From positions 186,001 through 250,000 of the forward strand of contig JANWZD010000003.1 in the NCBI GenBank assembly GCA_025054935.1: a DNA stretch of 64,000 bases, written 5' to 3'. Made by a program: the position numbers and the translations under genes. The notes under the pieces are model-generated. The model saw only the letters and a program-made list of their open reading frames with translations, had not been told where the DNA came from and did no database searches. The first letter of the stretch is position 1; every line of letters starts with the position of its first letter. The stretch comes from Dehalococcoidia bacterium. Its GTDB lineage: Bacteria > Chloroflexota > Dehalococcoidia > SpSt-223. Shown one piece after another: positions 38,043 through 46,552 of this stretch.

Positions 38043-39236
38043 TCAGGGGGTGCGTGAGAGGAACGGCCGAGCGAGCAGCTGAAGGCTGGCGTCGCGCATT
38101 CGCTTGAGCACCGCTTCAGCGTCGGCGCCCTGCAGCAGCCGGGGCTGCGTGTAGTCGTCGAGCAGCGTCGGGAAGTAGTGGGCGCTCACGAGCCAGCGGT
38201 CGTAGAAGACGTAGCGGCCGATCACCCCCTCTCGAACATCGCGCTGGAACATCTGGTCGAAGAGGAAATTGCCATGGGAATAGGCGATCAGCTTCCCTTG
38301 GTAGATCTCGATGCCTTGAACCACGTGCGGATGGTTGCCGACTACGAGGTCGGCGCCGGCGTCGATCGCGAGCCGCCCGATCTCGCGGGGGTCGTCGTCG
38401 GCCACGCCCGGTTCAATGGCCGGCGTCGACACATACTCCTTGCCCCAGTGGAATTGGACGACAACGACCGTGGCCGCGCGCCGGGCCTCGGCGACTTGGC
38501 GGCGGATCTTCTCCCGGTCGAACCGCACGCCGATGCCGTTGTAGCCGAGGAAAGCGAAGCGCACGCCGCGCACATCGAGGTAGGCGATCTCGCCCCGGCC
38601 GGTCACGCCGATATTCGCCGCCTTCAGATGCGCGATCGTCTCCTCCACCCCTTCAACGCCGTAGTCGCCGGCGTGATTGTTGGCGAGATTGACCATATCG
38701 ATCGCGGCCCACTTGAGCGCCTCGACAAAGCGGACATCCCCGCAAAACTGGTAGCCGCTGGTGACAACCGGGCAGCGCCGAAGAAGCGGCGCTTCGAGAT
38801 TGATGAACCGCACGTCCCCGTCCTTCAGAACGTCGATGGTGGCGCGGAAGGGGTAGATGAAGTCGCCGCGCGCGGTCAGCTTGTAGTTGACGTAGCGTGC
38901 TGGGATGACGTCGCCGGTGACGATCAGGGTGCGCACGCGCCGCGGGTCGACCCCGGCAGGAAGGGGGGCTCGCGTCGTGGTCAGCAGGTCGGCGACGCGC
39001 AGCGGCGGCAGCTCCGGCGGCCGGATGCCGACCGGAGAGGTCGGCGTCGGCGAGGGGGAGGCCGTTGCTGTCGGAGGAAGGGGGGTGAAGGTGGGGGTGG
39101 CGAACGCGGCAGCCACGAGGTCGCCGCCGCTGCCTTGGACGACGACATAGCCCGCGCTGCTGACGGCGAGCGCGACGAAGGCGACGCCGAGCAGCACGCA
39201 GCCTCCTCCGATCCATCGCGTCCAGCGGCTGGGCAT
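38043..39236 (-). CDS. CapA family protein (PGA_cap-type metallophosphatase fold)
   Basis: 397 aa. One N-terminal membrane helix (about 10-33, WIGGGCVLLGVAFVALAVSS) is followed by a Pro/Thr-rich linker to about 78. The CapA domain starts near 100 with TLIVTGDVIPARYVNYKL and has FINLEAPLLRR, VNLANNHAGDYGVEGVEETI, VVQFHWGKEYV and DLVVGNHPHVVQGIEIY, the conserved metal-ligand pattern of the poly-gamma-glutamate capsule family. It should face outward; such proteins take part in surface polymer synthesis or cell-wall processing. There is no ribosome site; GATACT lies six bases before the ATG. Confidence 0.9.
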   Translation of the reverse strand: MPSRWTRWIGGGCVLLGVAFVALAVSSAGYVVVQGSGGDLVAAAFATPTFTPLPPTATASPSPTPTSPVGIRPPELPPLRVADLLTTTRAPLPAGVDPRRVRTLIVTGDVIPARYVNYKLTARGDFIYPFRATIDVLKDGDVRFINLEAPLLRRCPVVTSGYQFCGDVRFVEALKWAAIDMVNLANNHAGDYGVEGVEETIAHLKAANIGVTGRGEIAYLDVRGVRFAFLGYNGIGVRFDREKIRRQVAEARRAATVVVVQFHWGKEYVSTPAIEPGVADDDPREIGRLAIDAGADLVVGNHPHVVQGIEIYQGKLIAYSHGNFLFDQMFQRDVREGVIGRYVFYDRWLVSAHYFPTLLDDYTQPRLLQGADAEAVLKRMRDASLQLLARPFLSRTP

Positions 39237-39242
39237 GCGCGG

Positions 39243-39248
39243 AGTATC
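39243..39248 (-). promoter_or_regulatory. -10-like box just before the capA start (leaderless candidate)
   Basis: GATACT on the minus strand (4 of 6 matches) is six bases upstream of the ATG at 39236, and no Shine-Dalgarno sequence is seen. Confidence 0.3.
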
Positions 39249-39419
39249 GAAGCGATGCGCTCCCGCTTCAAGCGCCGGCAGCGCCGCGATCGCGCGTCTC
39301 GGCGGCAGCCCCTGCGCTCAAGACAGCAGGCCCGCTCCTAGCGGCATCTCCTCTGCCGAGCGGAGCGCAGGCGCCCTGCCACACGCTGAGAAGCCGGCGC
39401 GGCGGGGGGCGCACGGCGG

Positions 39420-40481
39420 CTACTTGCGGCCTTGGGTTGTGAACAGGATTGCGTCCGGCTCGACCGGCGCTTGGGTCACCTCACGGAAGCCGGCGGCGCG
39501 GAACATCGCTTCGAGGTCGCGCATTCCGTGGGAGCGCCAGTACGGCTCGCCATTGTTCTCTGTCTGCCAGTCGGCAAAGAAGGCGCGGTAGGGGTCGAGC
39601 TTCCGGTAGGGGCCGATGTCGCCGACATTAAAGATGCCGCCCGGCTTCAGGAGCCGATAGGCCTCGCGGATGACATTTTCGGCGGCTTCATCGGGAATTT
39701 CGTGGAACAGGATGCAGCACGAGACGACATCGAAATACTCGTCCGGGAAGTCGGTCGCTTCGGCATTCTGCTGGCTGAGATGGAGCGCGATCCCGAACCG
39801 CTCGGCGAAGCGGTGGGCGTACTTCAAGAACGGCGCGGACATATCGACGCCATACACCTCGGCGTCGGGGAAGCGCTCCTTGAGGACGATAACGCTCGAC
39901 CCCATGCCGCAGCCGAGGTCGAGGATCCGCTCATAGCGGCCCTCGGGGATCGCCCGCGCCACCTTCGTCTGCTGTTCCCAGCGGTCGTTGGCGCCCGAGT
40001 GGTAGATGGCACGGCCGACTTCCATGACCCACGGGATCATCGGCTTGCCGTGCATCCCGCCGGGCTGGATGTGGTAGTCGATCTCGTAATAGGCGGGATA
40101 CTGCAGGTCGGGATTAAGGCGCAGACTGCCCTTCGGGTTCTCCACGGGCGCCTCAAGCCGCTGCAGATACTGTTCCTCCTCGGGCAGGAGCGCCTCAAAC
40201 AGCCGCGGCCAGAGCATCTCTTGCGCCTGGCGAGAGATAAAGCGGTCGGCCTGCCATTCGAAGAGCGGATTGATGAGGTCTGCCACTTCGCGCGGCGTGG
40301 AGGGCGGCTGGCGGCCGGCAGCAAGCGCCTCGCGCACGGCTGCTTCGTAGCGCTCGCGCGCCACTCTGCCGACGACGGCAGCGCTGACCGTCTTGATGTT
40401 CTTCAGAAAGTCGAGCGTCGCGCGGTCCTCTTGCTTGAATTTGGTCTGCTCCGATGGCACAAACGTATCCGTGATGCCCAT
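39420..40481 (-). CDS. Class I SAM-dependent methyltransferase, paralogue 2
   Basis: 353 aa, a close full-length paralogue of the gene at 22558. Shared blocks include the N-terminal FEWQADRFISRQAQEMLW, YHIQPGGMHGKPMIPW, motif I ILDLGCGMGSSVIVLKERFP, LHLSQQNAEATDFPD, FHEIPDEAAENVI and DWQTENNGEPYWRS. The methyltransferase core is therefore fused to the same N-terminal domain in both. The substrate is unknown. It is divergent from a class I aldolase gene, just as paralogue 1 is divergent from an aldehyde dehydrogenase gene. The start follows AAGGAG; a promoter is visible upstream. Confidence 0.82.
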   Translation of the reverse strand: MGITDTFVPSEQTKFKQEDRATLDFLKNIKTVSAAVVGRVARERYEAAVREALAAGRQPPSTPREVADLINPLFEWQADRFISRQAQEMLWPRLFEALLPEEEQYLQRLEAPVENPKGSLRLNPDLQYPAYYEIDYHIQPGGMHGKPMIPWVMEVGRAIYHSGANDRWEQQTKVARAIPEGRYERILDLGCGMGSSVIVLKERFPDAEVYGVDMSAPFLKYAHRFAERFGIALHLSQQNAEATDFPDEYFDVVSCCILFHEIPDEAAENVIREAYRLLKPGGIFNVGDIGPYRKLDPYRAFFADWQTENNGEPYWRSHGMRDLEAMFRAAGFREVTQAPVEPDAILFTTQGRK

Positions 40482-40530
40482 TGCTGCTCCTTGTGCCGGC
40501 GCCGCCGACGGAGAAAGATTGAAATTCTTC

Positions 40531-40543
40531 TGCTAGTCTAGCA
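40531..40543. repeat. Perfect inverted repeat over the -10 box of methyltransferase 2
   Basis: TGCTAGTCTAGCA is a perfect six-base palindrome with a one-base centre. It covers the -10 hexamer of the promoter at 40535-40563. A second short palindrome, ATGCAT, lies directly beside it (40546-40551). The position suggests an operator, but no regulator gene is adjacent. Confidence 0.35.
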
Positions 40544-40563
40544 TCATGCATAGAGCGGTTCAA
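40535..40563 (-). promoter_or_regulatory. Promoter of methyltransferase 2
   Basis: On the minus strand TTGAAC (40558-40563) and TAGACT (40535-40540) are 17 bases apart, each 4 of 6 to consensus. The expected start of transcription is near 40528, about 47 bases before the ATG at 40481. Confidence 0.5.
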
Positions 40564-40682
40564 TCAACGCGCGCGCTGCACGTTCTGTCCCGAGGCGCGA
40601 GCACGACTGGCGCCTGACCAGGCATAATGATCGCCGGCTGGCGACCCCAGCACGTGAGGACGAGCCACAAAGGAGTGTGCCC

Positions 40683-41768
40683 ATGGTTGTCGCAAGTGAA
40701 CGGGCCATTGACCGCATTGTCCGCCTTCTCGGCGATGAAGCCGAGTCGCTGCTCTCTCACCAGTCGCGCACCATCGACCGCTCGTTGCTGCACTTGCCCG
40801 GTCCCGACTTTCTCGACACGGTGTTCCAGCCGAGCGATCGCAACAGCCAGACATTGCGCAATCTTCACGCGCTTTTCAACACCGGCCGTCTTGCCGGCAC
40901 CGGCTATGTCAGCATTCTCCCCGTTGACCAGGGGGTCGAGCATAGCGCCGGCGCGAGCTTCGCGCCGAACCCCATCTATTTCGACCCGGAGAACATCGTC
41001 AAACTGGCGATCGAAGGCGGCTGCAACGCTGTCGCCTCGACCCTCGGCGTTCTCGGCGCTGTCAGCCGGCGCTATGCCCATAAAATTCCCTTCATTGTCA
41101 AGATCAACCATAACGAGCTGCTCACCTACCCGAATAAGTACGACCAGATTCTGTTTGCGAGTGTCAAGCAGGCGTGGAATCTCGGCGCGGCAGGCATCGG
41201 CGCCACAATCTACTTCGGCAGCGAAGAGAGCAGCCGTCAGATCGTCGAAATCAGCCAGGCGTTTGCCCAAGCGCATGAGCTGGGGATGTTCACCGTGCTC
41301 TGGTGCTATCTCCGCAACAGCGCGTTCAAGGCCGATAAGGACTACCATCTCGCTGCCGACTTGACCGGTCAAGCAAACCATCTTGGCGTGACGATCGAGG
41401 CCGACCTCATCAAGCAAAAGCTGCCCGAGAACAACAACGGCTACGGCGCGCTGAGCGTCAACGGCGTGAAATACGGCCAGACGAGCAAACTGGTCTACAC
41501 CCAGCTCACCTCCGACCACCCGATTGACCTCTGCCGCTACCAAGTGGTCAACTGCTACATGGGGCGCGCGGGCTTGATCAACTCCGGGGGCGCTTCGGGC
41601 GCGAACGACCTTGCTGAAGCGGTGCGCACGGCGGTTATCAACAAGCGCGCGGGCGGCATGGGGCTGATCAGCGGGCGCAAGGCGTTCCAGAAGCCGATGA
41701 AGGAGGGGATTGAGCTGCTGCACGCGATCCAAGACGTCTATCTCTGCCCGGACGTGACGATCGCCTAA
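40683..41768 (+). CDS. fbaB: Fructose-bisphosphate aldolase, class I (FbaB/DhnA type)
   Basis: 361 aa. Cleaves fructose 1,6-bisphosphate to triose phosphates through a Schiff base and needs no metal. The core [22 protein letters not shown] and [21 protein letters not shown] are diagnostic of the FbaB/DhnA family. Later segments include [20 protein letters not shown] and [21 protein letters not shown] at 40683 lies seven bases after AGGAG; GTG at 40677 is too close to that site. No class II aldolase is seen in the window, so this may serve glycolysis and gluconeogenesis with pckA and pgi. Confidence 0.93.
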   Translation: MVVASERAIDRIVRLLGDEAESLLSHQSRTIDRSLLHLPGPDFLDTVFQPSDRNSQTLRNLHALFNTGRLAGTGYVSILPVDQGVEHSAGASFAPNPIYFDPENIVKLAIEGGCNAVASTLGVLGAVSRRYAHKIPFIVKINHNELLTYPNKYDQILFASVKQAWNLGAAGIGATIYFGSEESSRQIVEISQAFAQAHELGMFTVLWCYLRNSAFKADKDYHLAADLTGQANHLGVTIEADLIKQKLPENNNGYGALSVNGVKYGQTSKLVYTQLTSDHPIDLCRYQVVNCYMGRAGLINSGGASGANDLAEAVRTAVINKRAGGMGLISGRKAFQKPMKEGIELLHAIQDVYLCPDVTIA

Positions 41769-41774
41769 GCGGGC

Positions 41775-42059
41775 TCACGGCCCGAAAGAAAAGCCGGAGC
41801 CGAGGAAGTAGGCAGCACCACCGGCGAGGGCAACCCCCACGCAGAAGACGACGACGAACCCGACAACGGCAGCGAGACAGCAGCCGGTCATGCTCGATTG
41901 CCGCGCTGCCGGCGCAGCGGCCCGCTCACCCTGAGCGGCGCTGCTGCTCGGCGCTGCCGGCGTCGCTAGGATGACGTGGGCGCCGCATTGGTCACAGAAG
42001 CGTTGGGAAGGCGCGAGCGGCGCGCCGCACTGAAAGCAGCGTTGGACCGCGCTTGGCAT
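41775..42059 (-). CDS. Small zinc-ribbon membrane protein
   Basis: 94 aa. The N-terminus has a CxxC-x11-CxxC zinc ribbon (CFQCGAPLAPSQRFCDQCGA). An Ala/Ser-rich linker (about 30-55) leads to one hydrophobic segment, CCLAAVVGFVVVFCVGVALA (about 60-80). It should be a membrane-anchored zinc-ribbon protein facing the cytosol; no function is known. A GGAGG site lies before the ATG. It ends six bases after the aldolase stop, convergently. Confidence 0.7.
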   Translation of the reverse strand: MPSAVQRCFQCGAPLAPSQRFCDQCGAHVILATPAAPSSSAAQGERAAAPAARQSSMTGCCLAAVVGFVVVFCVGVALAGGAAYFLGSGFSFGP

Positions 42060-42157
42060 GGGTCGCCTCCTCGCTGCGCCATCATAGCGTCTTGGCGAAC
42101 TTGACGCCGTGACGAGCGCAGCGTATGGTCAGTCGCGCCAACGGAGGAACGCTCGCC

Positions 42158-43357
42158 ATGCCTGGCCCTCTTGCCGGTGTGCGCATCATCGACCTGAGCG
42201 AAGGCGTCGCCGGCCCCTTTGCCGCCAAACAGCTTGCCGACCTCGGCGCGGATGTCATCAAGGTCGAACGGCCGGGAGGCGACCCGGCACGCCGGTACGG
42301 TCCCTTTCCCGGCGACATTCCGCATCCGGAGAAGAGCGGGCTGTTTATCCATCTCAATACCAACAAGCGCTCGGTCGTGGTCGACCCCGCAACGCCGAGC
42401 GGGCGAGCGATCATCCTCCAGCTCGCTGCGCGCGCCCATGCCCTTATCGAGAGCTTTCCTCCCGGAACGCTGGCTGCGTGGGGACTAGGGTGGGACGACC
42501 TTGCCGCCGTTAATCCGCGGATCGTGCTCACCTCGGTCACCCCGTTTGGAACGGCCGGTCCAGCAGCTCATCGGCAGGCAACCGACCTGACGCTTGCCGC
42601 CCGCTCCAGCTTCCTCATCGCTGCCGGCGAGCCAGACCGGGAGCCGGTGAAATATCCCGGCCGCCAAACCGAGCTGGTTGGCGGGCTGCATGCGGCTTGG
42701 GGAACGATGGTGGCGCTCTATCATGCCGATGTCACGGGCGAGGGCCAAGTGGTCGACACCTCGATTCTCGAAGCAGCAGTGATGATCTCCGACCAGAATA
42801 TGCTGAGCGTCGCCTACTGGAACGGCGGGGGACGCGCCCGCGCCGGCCGGCGGCCGCTTCGCTTCCCGCCGATCGTGATGCCGGTCCTCGACGGCTATGT
42901 CTCGCTGCTCGTCACCGATCTGCAGTGGCCCCGCTTCTGTCGGATGGCCGGTCTTGAGGCGTATGCCCATGACCCCCAGCTCGCTACCCAGCGCGGTCGT
43001 ATCGAGCGGCTCGAAGAGCTCGAGGTCGCCTTTCTGCCCTGGTTTCTCAGCCATACCAAGCGCGAGGTGTTCGAGATCGCGCAACGGCACGGCGTCCCAA
43101 TCGCGCCATTCAATACCATCGCTGAGGTGCTCGACGACCCACAGTTCCGCGCGCGGGGATATTTCCGGAAGATGGTGCACCCCGTGCTGGGCGAGATCAC
43201 GCTCACCGGGCCGCCGGCGCTGTTGACGGAGACCCCCTGGGAGCTGCGAAGGCCGGCGCCCCTGCTCGACCAGCACGCCGAGGAGATCTTGTGCGGGGAG
43301 CTCGGGTACCGCCCGGAAGAGCTCCTTGCGCTGCGCGCCGAAGGAGCGACCGGATGA
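42158..43357 (+). CDS. Family III CoA-transferase (CaiB-like), subunit with Glu in place of catalytic Asp
   Basis: 399 aa. CaiB/BaiF-type enzymes move CoA between carboxylic acids. The N-terminal GVRIIDLSEGVAGPFAAKQLADLGADVIKVERPGG region is classical, cut here at known residues 8-41. The catalytic Asp of formyl-CoA transferase (in GDSNTG) aligns with E172 in RQTELVGGLHAAWG, so this subunit may not be catalytic or may use Glu. ATG at 42158 is supported by GGAGG ten bases upstream; an ATG at 42125 has no such site. Its stop overlaps the start of a second CoA-transferase gene (ATGA), so the two are likely co-translated and may form a heterodimer. Confidence 0.85.
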   Translation: MPGPLAGVRIIDLSEGVAGPFAAKQLADLGADVIKVERPGGDPARRYGPFPGDIPHPEKSGLFIHLNTNKRSVVVDPATPSGRAIILQLAARAHALIESFPPGTLAAWGLGWDDLAAVNPRIVLTSVTPFGTAGPAAHRQATDLTLAARSSFLIAAGEPDREPVKYPGRQTELVGGLHAAWGTMVALYHADVTGEGQVVDTSILEAAVMISDQNMLSVAYWNGGGRARAGRRPLRFPPIVMPVLDGYVSLLVTDLQWPRFCRMAGLEAYAHDPQLATQRGRIERLEELEVAFLPWFLSHTKREVFEIAQRHGVPIAPFNTIAEVLDDPQFRARGYFRKMVHPVLGEITLTGPPALLTETPWELRRPAPLLDQHAEEILCGELGYRPEELLALRAEGATG

Positions 43358-44667
43358 ATGTGCTGACTGATCTGCCGGGCGCCCTGCGCGGCATCCGCGT
43401 GCTCGACTACACGACGGCGTGGGCGGGACCGCGGCTGACGACCTATCTTGCCGAGATGGGCGCCGAGGTGATCCACGTCGAGTCGATCCAGTATCTCGAT
43501 ACGCACCGTGGCTGGAGCAAGTGGGCGTGGGGCGCCTCCGGCAACATGCCGAACAACGACCCCGGTCGTCGGCCTTGGGAACGCAACTCGCAATATAACG
43601 AGTTCAATAAAAACAAGCTCGGGATCACGCTCAACCTCGCCGACCCGGACGGGGTCGCCCTGTTCAAAGAACTGGTCAAGATCTCTGATGTCGTAGTGGA
43701 TAACTACAAAGCGGGCACCACTGCCCGCTTCGGCGTCGACTACGACACCTTGCGGAAGATCCGTCCCGACATCATCCAAGTTTCGCTTCCGGCGTTCGGC
43801 TCGACCGGCCCCTACCGCGACTACACCGCGTGGGGGAATCAGGTGATGGCGCTCTGCGGCCAGGGCCTGCTGCTGAACTACGAGGGCGAGGAAGAGCCCG
43901 AGCCGGGCGGCACCTATGCCGATCCGCTGGCCGCGATCACGGGCGCGTTCGTCGTGGTGGCGGCGCTCTTTCACCGCCGGCGCACCGGCCAAGGGCAGTA
44001 CATCGAATTGGCGCTTAGTGAGGTCAGTCCGCCGCTCCTTCCCGAGGCTTTCGCTGAGTACACCATGAACGGCCGTCAGCCCCTTCCGCGCGGCAACAGC
44101 GTCCCTGAAGCGGTGCCGTGGAACGTCTACCCCTGCCAGGGCGAGGATGCCTGGATTGCCATTTGCTGCCGCACTGATGCGGAGGCGCTGCGGCTGTTTG
44201 AGATGATGGGCCGGCGCGATTTTCTCGAGCGTTTCGCGACGATCCCCGCGCGCCTTGCCGCGCGCGCCGAGATCGACGCTGCAGTCGCCGCGTGGACGGC
44301 GCCCCAGGAGAAATATCAGCTTGCCGATCGCCTGCAGGCGGCCGGGATCCCTGCCGAGGCAGCGGCGCAGTACGCCGAAGTCCTTGTCGACCCGCAGCTG
44401 CAGGCGCGCGGCTTCTTTGTCGAACTCGATCACCCGGAATGCGGGGTCTATCCCCATCCGCTGCAGGCGGTGCGGCTCTCGAAAACGCCGCCGATCGATT
44501 ACCGCGCCGCTCCAACGTATGGTCAGCACAACGCCGAAGTCCTCGGGGGGCTGCTCGGAGTGAGCCAAGAGCGCTTGGAGGAGCTGGCGGCAAAGCAGGT
44601 GATCGGCACCGAGCCGCTCGAGGACGAGGAGCGCCGCCGCCGCGATCGCGCCTGGGGGGTCAGCTGA
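43354..44667 (+). CDS. Family III CoA-transferase (CaiB-like), subunit with catalytic Asp
   Basis: 437 aa. It starts MNVLTDLPGALRGIRVLDYT. The CoA-binding N-terminal fold is followed by the GPYRDYTAWGNQVMALCGQG segment, and the catalytic-Asp motif is YADPLAAITGAF with D190 aligning to Asp169 of formyl-CoA transferase. The TGQGQYIELALSE motif follows. The region 50-85 (SKWAWGASGNMPNNDPGR) looks like an insertion relative to short family members. Substrate acids cannot be read from sequence. It begins in the last four bases of the previous gene. A short leftward open frame ends at 44660, eight bases inside this gene. Confidence 0.85.
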   Translation: MNVLTDLPGALRGIRVLDYTTAWAGPRLTTYLAEMGAEVIHVESIQYLDTHRGWSKWAWGASGNMPNNDPGRRPWERNSQYNEFNKNKLGITLNLADPDGVALFKELVKISDVVVDNYKAGTTARFGVDYDTLRKIRPDIIQVSLPAFGSTGPYRDYTAWGNQVMALCGQGLLLNYEGEEEPEPGGTYADPLAAITGAFVVVAALFHRRRTGQGQYIELALSEVSPPLLPEAFAEYTMNGRQPLPRGNSVPEAVPWNVYPCQGEDAWIAICCRTDAEALRLFEMMGRRDFLERFATIPARLAARAEIDAAVAAWTAPQEKYQLADRLQAAGIPAEAAAQYAEVLVDPQLQARGFFVELDHPECGVYPHPLQAVRLSKTPPIDYRAAPTYGQHNAEVLGGLLGVSQERLEELAAKQVIGTEPLEDEERRRRDRAWGVS

Positions 44668-45318
44668 GCCGTTCGATATTCACCTTGCTGAACGACTGAG
44701 GCTCAAACCCCGCGGCCCCCACAACGCATGGCCGGCTCTTCAGAATGTGGCAGTTCGCCATTTGCGGCGACGTCCGGTCGAGCGTGGTGGTAGAGCGCCG
44801 CGCGATCGCTCGAAGACGTTGTCGACCTCGGCAGGGTCAGCGGAAAGGGGCGCCGCTCTTGGGAGCAGCACGTTGCGCTGGGGCCCGTCCTTGCGCTCGA
44901 CGAAGAGCACCCCTGACGTGGCGGGCGTGCGGACGTGGCGCGCCTTTCAGTGGGTCGCTGTTGGTCTGCACCCGCACCTGAAAGTCAGGTTCTGGAACAG
45001 TGCTCCCCTCGGTGGTAGAGGGCCGCCCGCTCGCCGAGAGCGTGCTCAGGAAGCTGCTGGCCGTGCCGAAGGCGAGAAACTCACGGATGGCGCTGCGGTC
45101 GCGTCGTTCGTCCCGCTCTCTCCTTGCTCGGGCGCCTGCCGATGGTCGCGGCATCGGCGCCTGTTCTCGGAGGGAGAAGGCGCAGTGTCCAGCCGCTCCG
45201 CTCATCTTCTTCGCCGCTGGCAGGAGGCTGCGCAGAAAAATCCGTCAAAAACCGTAGGTCATGGGTCGGTCCTCCTCGCTACGCTCCGCGTGGCTGATAC
45301 GTCTCTCAGGGGGACACG
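44668..45318. other. Long intergenic region, possibly with decayed coding sequence
   Basis: 651 bases between the second CoA-transferase and the small paralogue 2. On the minus strand three frames in turn give short stretches that look more protein-like than random. In one frame the tail before the stop at 44660-44662 reads MANCHILKSRPCVVGAAGF and then EPQSFSKVNIERLS. In another, around 44800-44930, SGVLFVERKDGPQRNVLLP is followed by ADPAEVDNVFERS. In a third, near 44960-45010, there is VPEPDFQVRVQTNSDPLK. A weak similarity exists between 44785-44812 and 45011-45033 (GGTGGTAGAG). I cannot identify a product. Confidence 0.3.
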
Positions 45319-45678
45319 ATGTATCGCTGGCGCCGACGTGGCGAGGGGTTTGTGCTCGAAGATTATGAGGAGATCCGCCGCTGGGTTGAGCAGCATGGAG
45401 GCCGGCCGGCGCGGCTTTCCGGGACCTCCTCTGGCGATGACCCCGGGCTGATCCGCATCTGGTTCCCTGGGCAAATTGTCGGCCGGCTTGAGCCGATCAC
45501 CTGGGAGCAGTTCTTCGCGAAGATGACTGAGAAGCGGCTCGCCCTTCGGTGCTGGGAGGGCGAGCGCGGCTCCCGCCCCTTTGCCCGGATCGTCTCGCGC
45601 CCAAGCGAGCGTGCTCTCCGCCTCGAGGCGGGCGCCTCCGCGGAGGGGCAGGGCGCGCGTCATCGCGTGAGCGGCTAG
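45319..45678 (+). CDS. Small conserved protein of unknown function, paralogue 2
   Basis: 119 aa. A paralogue of the protein at 7637: RRWVEQHGGRPARLSGT, LIRIWFPGQIVGRL, PITWEQFFAKMTEKRLAL and SRPFARIVS line up in the same order. It has about 18 extra C-terminal residues rich in Ala, Gly and Arg with no visible structure. No membrane segment or catalytic motif is seen. The ATG follows AGGGGGAC. Its end overlaps the convergent gene at 45675 by four bases. Confidence 0.75.
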   Translation: MYRWRRRGEGFVLEDYEEIRRWVEQHGGRPARLSGTSSGDDPGLIRIWFPGQIVGRLEPITWEQFFAKMTEKRLALRCWEGERGSRPFARIVSRPSERALRLEAGASAEGQGARHRVSG

Positions 45679-46289
45679 AACAGCCCGCGGCGAAGGGGGA
45701 GCCCGCCGAAGACTGCTCCCGCCTCGAAAAAGGCGTAAACCCGTCGGAATGCCGCAAAGTCGGGGGGATCGCGCCGCGCAGCGACATGCCAGACCGCGCA
45801 CTCGATCTCCTCAAGCCGCTGGGAAAGTACGAAAGGAGAGGTGGGCACCGGAATGTCGCGGTAGCTCGGCAGTCCTGGGCCCGGGAAAGAAACTGCCCGC
45901 GGCGGCACGCGGGGAACGAGGCTGAGCACGACTTTGGCATGATTGGCCGCCTCGATTTCGGTCAGGTCGGGGCGGCGCAGTTCGCTGCCGCGGCCGTCGG
46001 GACTGTCGGTGCAGTCGATCAAGTCGGCAGGGCGAAGCACGGCGCGCCACTCCGCGACACTCGCTTCCGACGCGCGCGCCGTCTGGCGGACCCCCTGCTG
46101 CACCCATTCCACGTGGGTCAGCGTTTCGCTCGCGAGAAAGTCGGCGGTCTCCGCGTCGACGTCGCCGGTCAGATACTGTCGCAGCGCTTCTCGCGTCTCC
46201 TGAAACAGCCGCTGAAGGCGCAGCAACGCTCGCAGGCCATCACCCGACAACGCCATACGTCCCTCAGCAGAGGCGACGCGCTCACCCAT
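45675..46289 (-). CDS. Uncharacterised protein
   Basis: 204 aa. Mostly helical in the first half (about 12-75) with ETLTHVEWVQQGVRQ, then an extended middle (PGLPSYRDIPVPTSPFVL) and a helical end with LSQRLEEIECAVWHVAARRD. The arrangement might be a four-helix DinB-like or maleylpyruvate-isomerase-like fold, but I cannot see metal ligands and do not assign it. GGGAG precedes the ATG by 11 bases; the ATG at 46289 follows a GTG. It overlaps the small paralogue 2 by four bases at its 3' end. Confidence 0.6.
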   Translation of the reverse strand: MGERVASAEGRMALSGDGLRALLRLQRLFQETREALRQYLTGDVDAETADFLASETLTHVEWVQQGVRQTARASEASVAEWRAVLRPADLIDCTDSPDGRGSELRRPDLTEIEAANHAKVVLSLVPRVPPRAVSFPGPGLPSYRDIPVPTSPFVLSQRLEEIECAVWHVAARRDPPDFAAFRRVYAFFEAGAVFGGLPLRRGLF

Positions 46290-46541
46290 CACCGTCTGCG
46301 CTCCCGAGCGCGGTCGCCTCGGTCATGAACGTTCCCATTGGTATATCGTGCAGCCAAGCAGGAGTCAAGAGCGTGTTTCGGCACGCCGCCTGACCGCAGC
46401 GGAGAGCGCGCGGCTCCCGGCACGCGCTTGCCGCTCCGTATGCGGCGGACGGCTGTGAGCAGCCGGCGGGTCAGACGAGGTCGCCGCACCGTGCTGCTGC
46501 CCCGAGCACTGTCCCGACGCGTTGATGCGATTTGCGGGTAC

Positions 46542-46547
46542 TATCTT
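46542..46547 (+). promoter_or_regulatory. -10-like box just before the transporter start (leaderless candidate)
   Basis: TATCTT (4 of 6) is five bases before the ATG at 46553; an overlapping TACTAT (46539-46544) is eight bases before it. No ribosome-binding sequence is present. Confidence 0.3.
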
Positions 46548-46552
46548 CTGGC

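Noticed and set aside
44697-44725. tRNA-like T-arm at GGCTCAAACC with a GFEP antisense reading
   Set aside because: The bases either side do not form a five-pair T stem or a seven-pair acceptor stem, so no tRNA can be built.
44747-45451. 234-aa plus-strand frame in the CoA-transferase gap
   Set aside because: No motif, Arg-rich, and it overlaps the small paralogue 2, which has better evidence.
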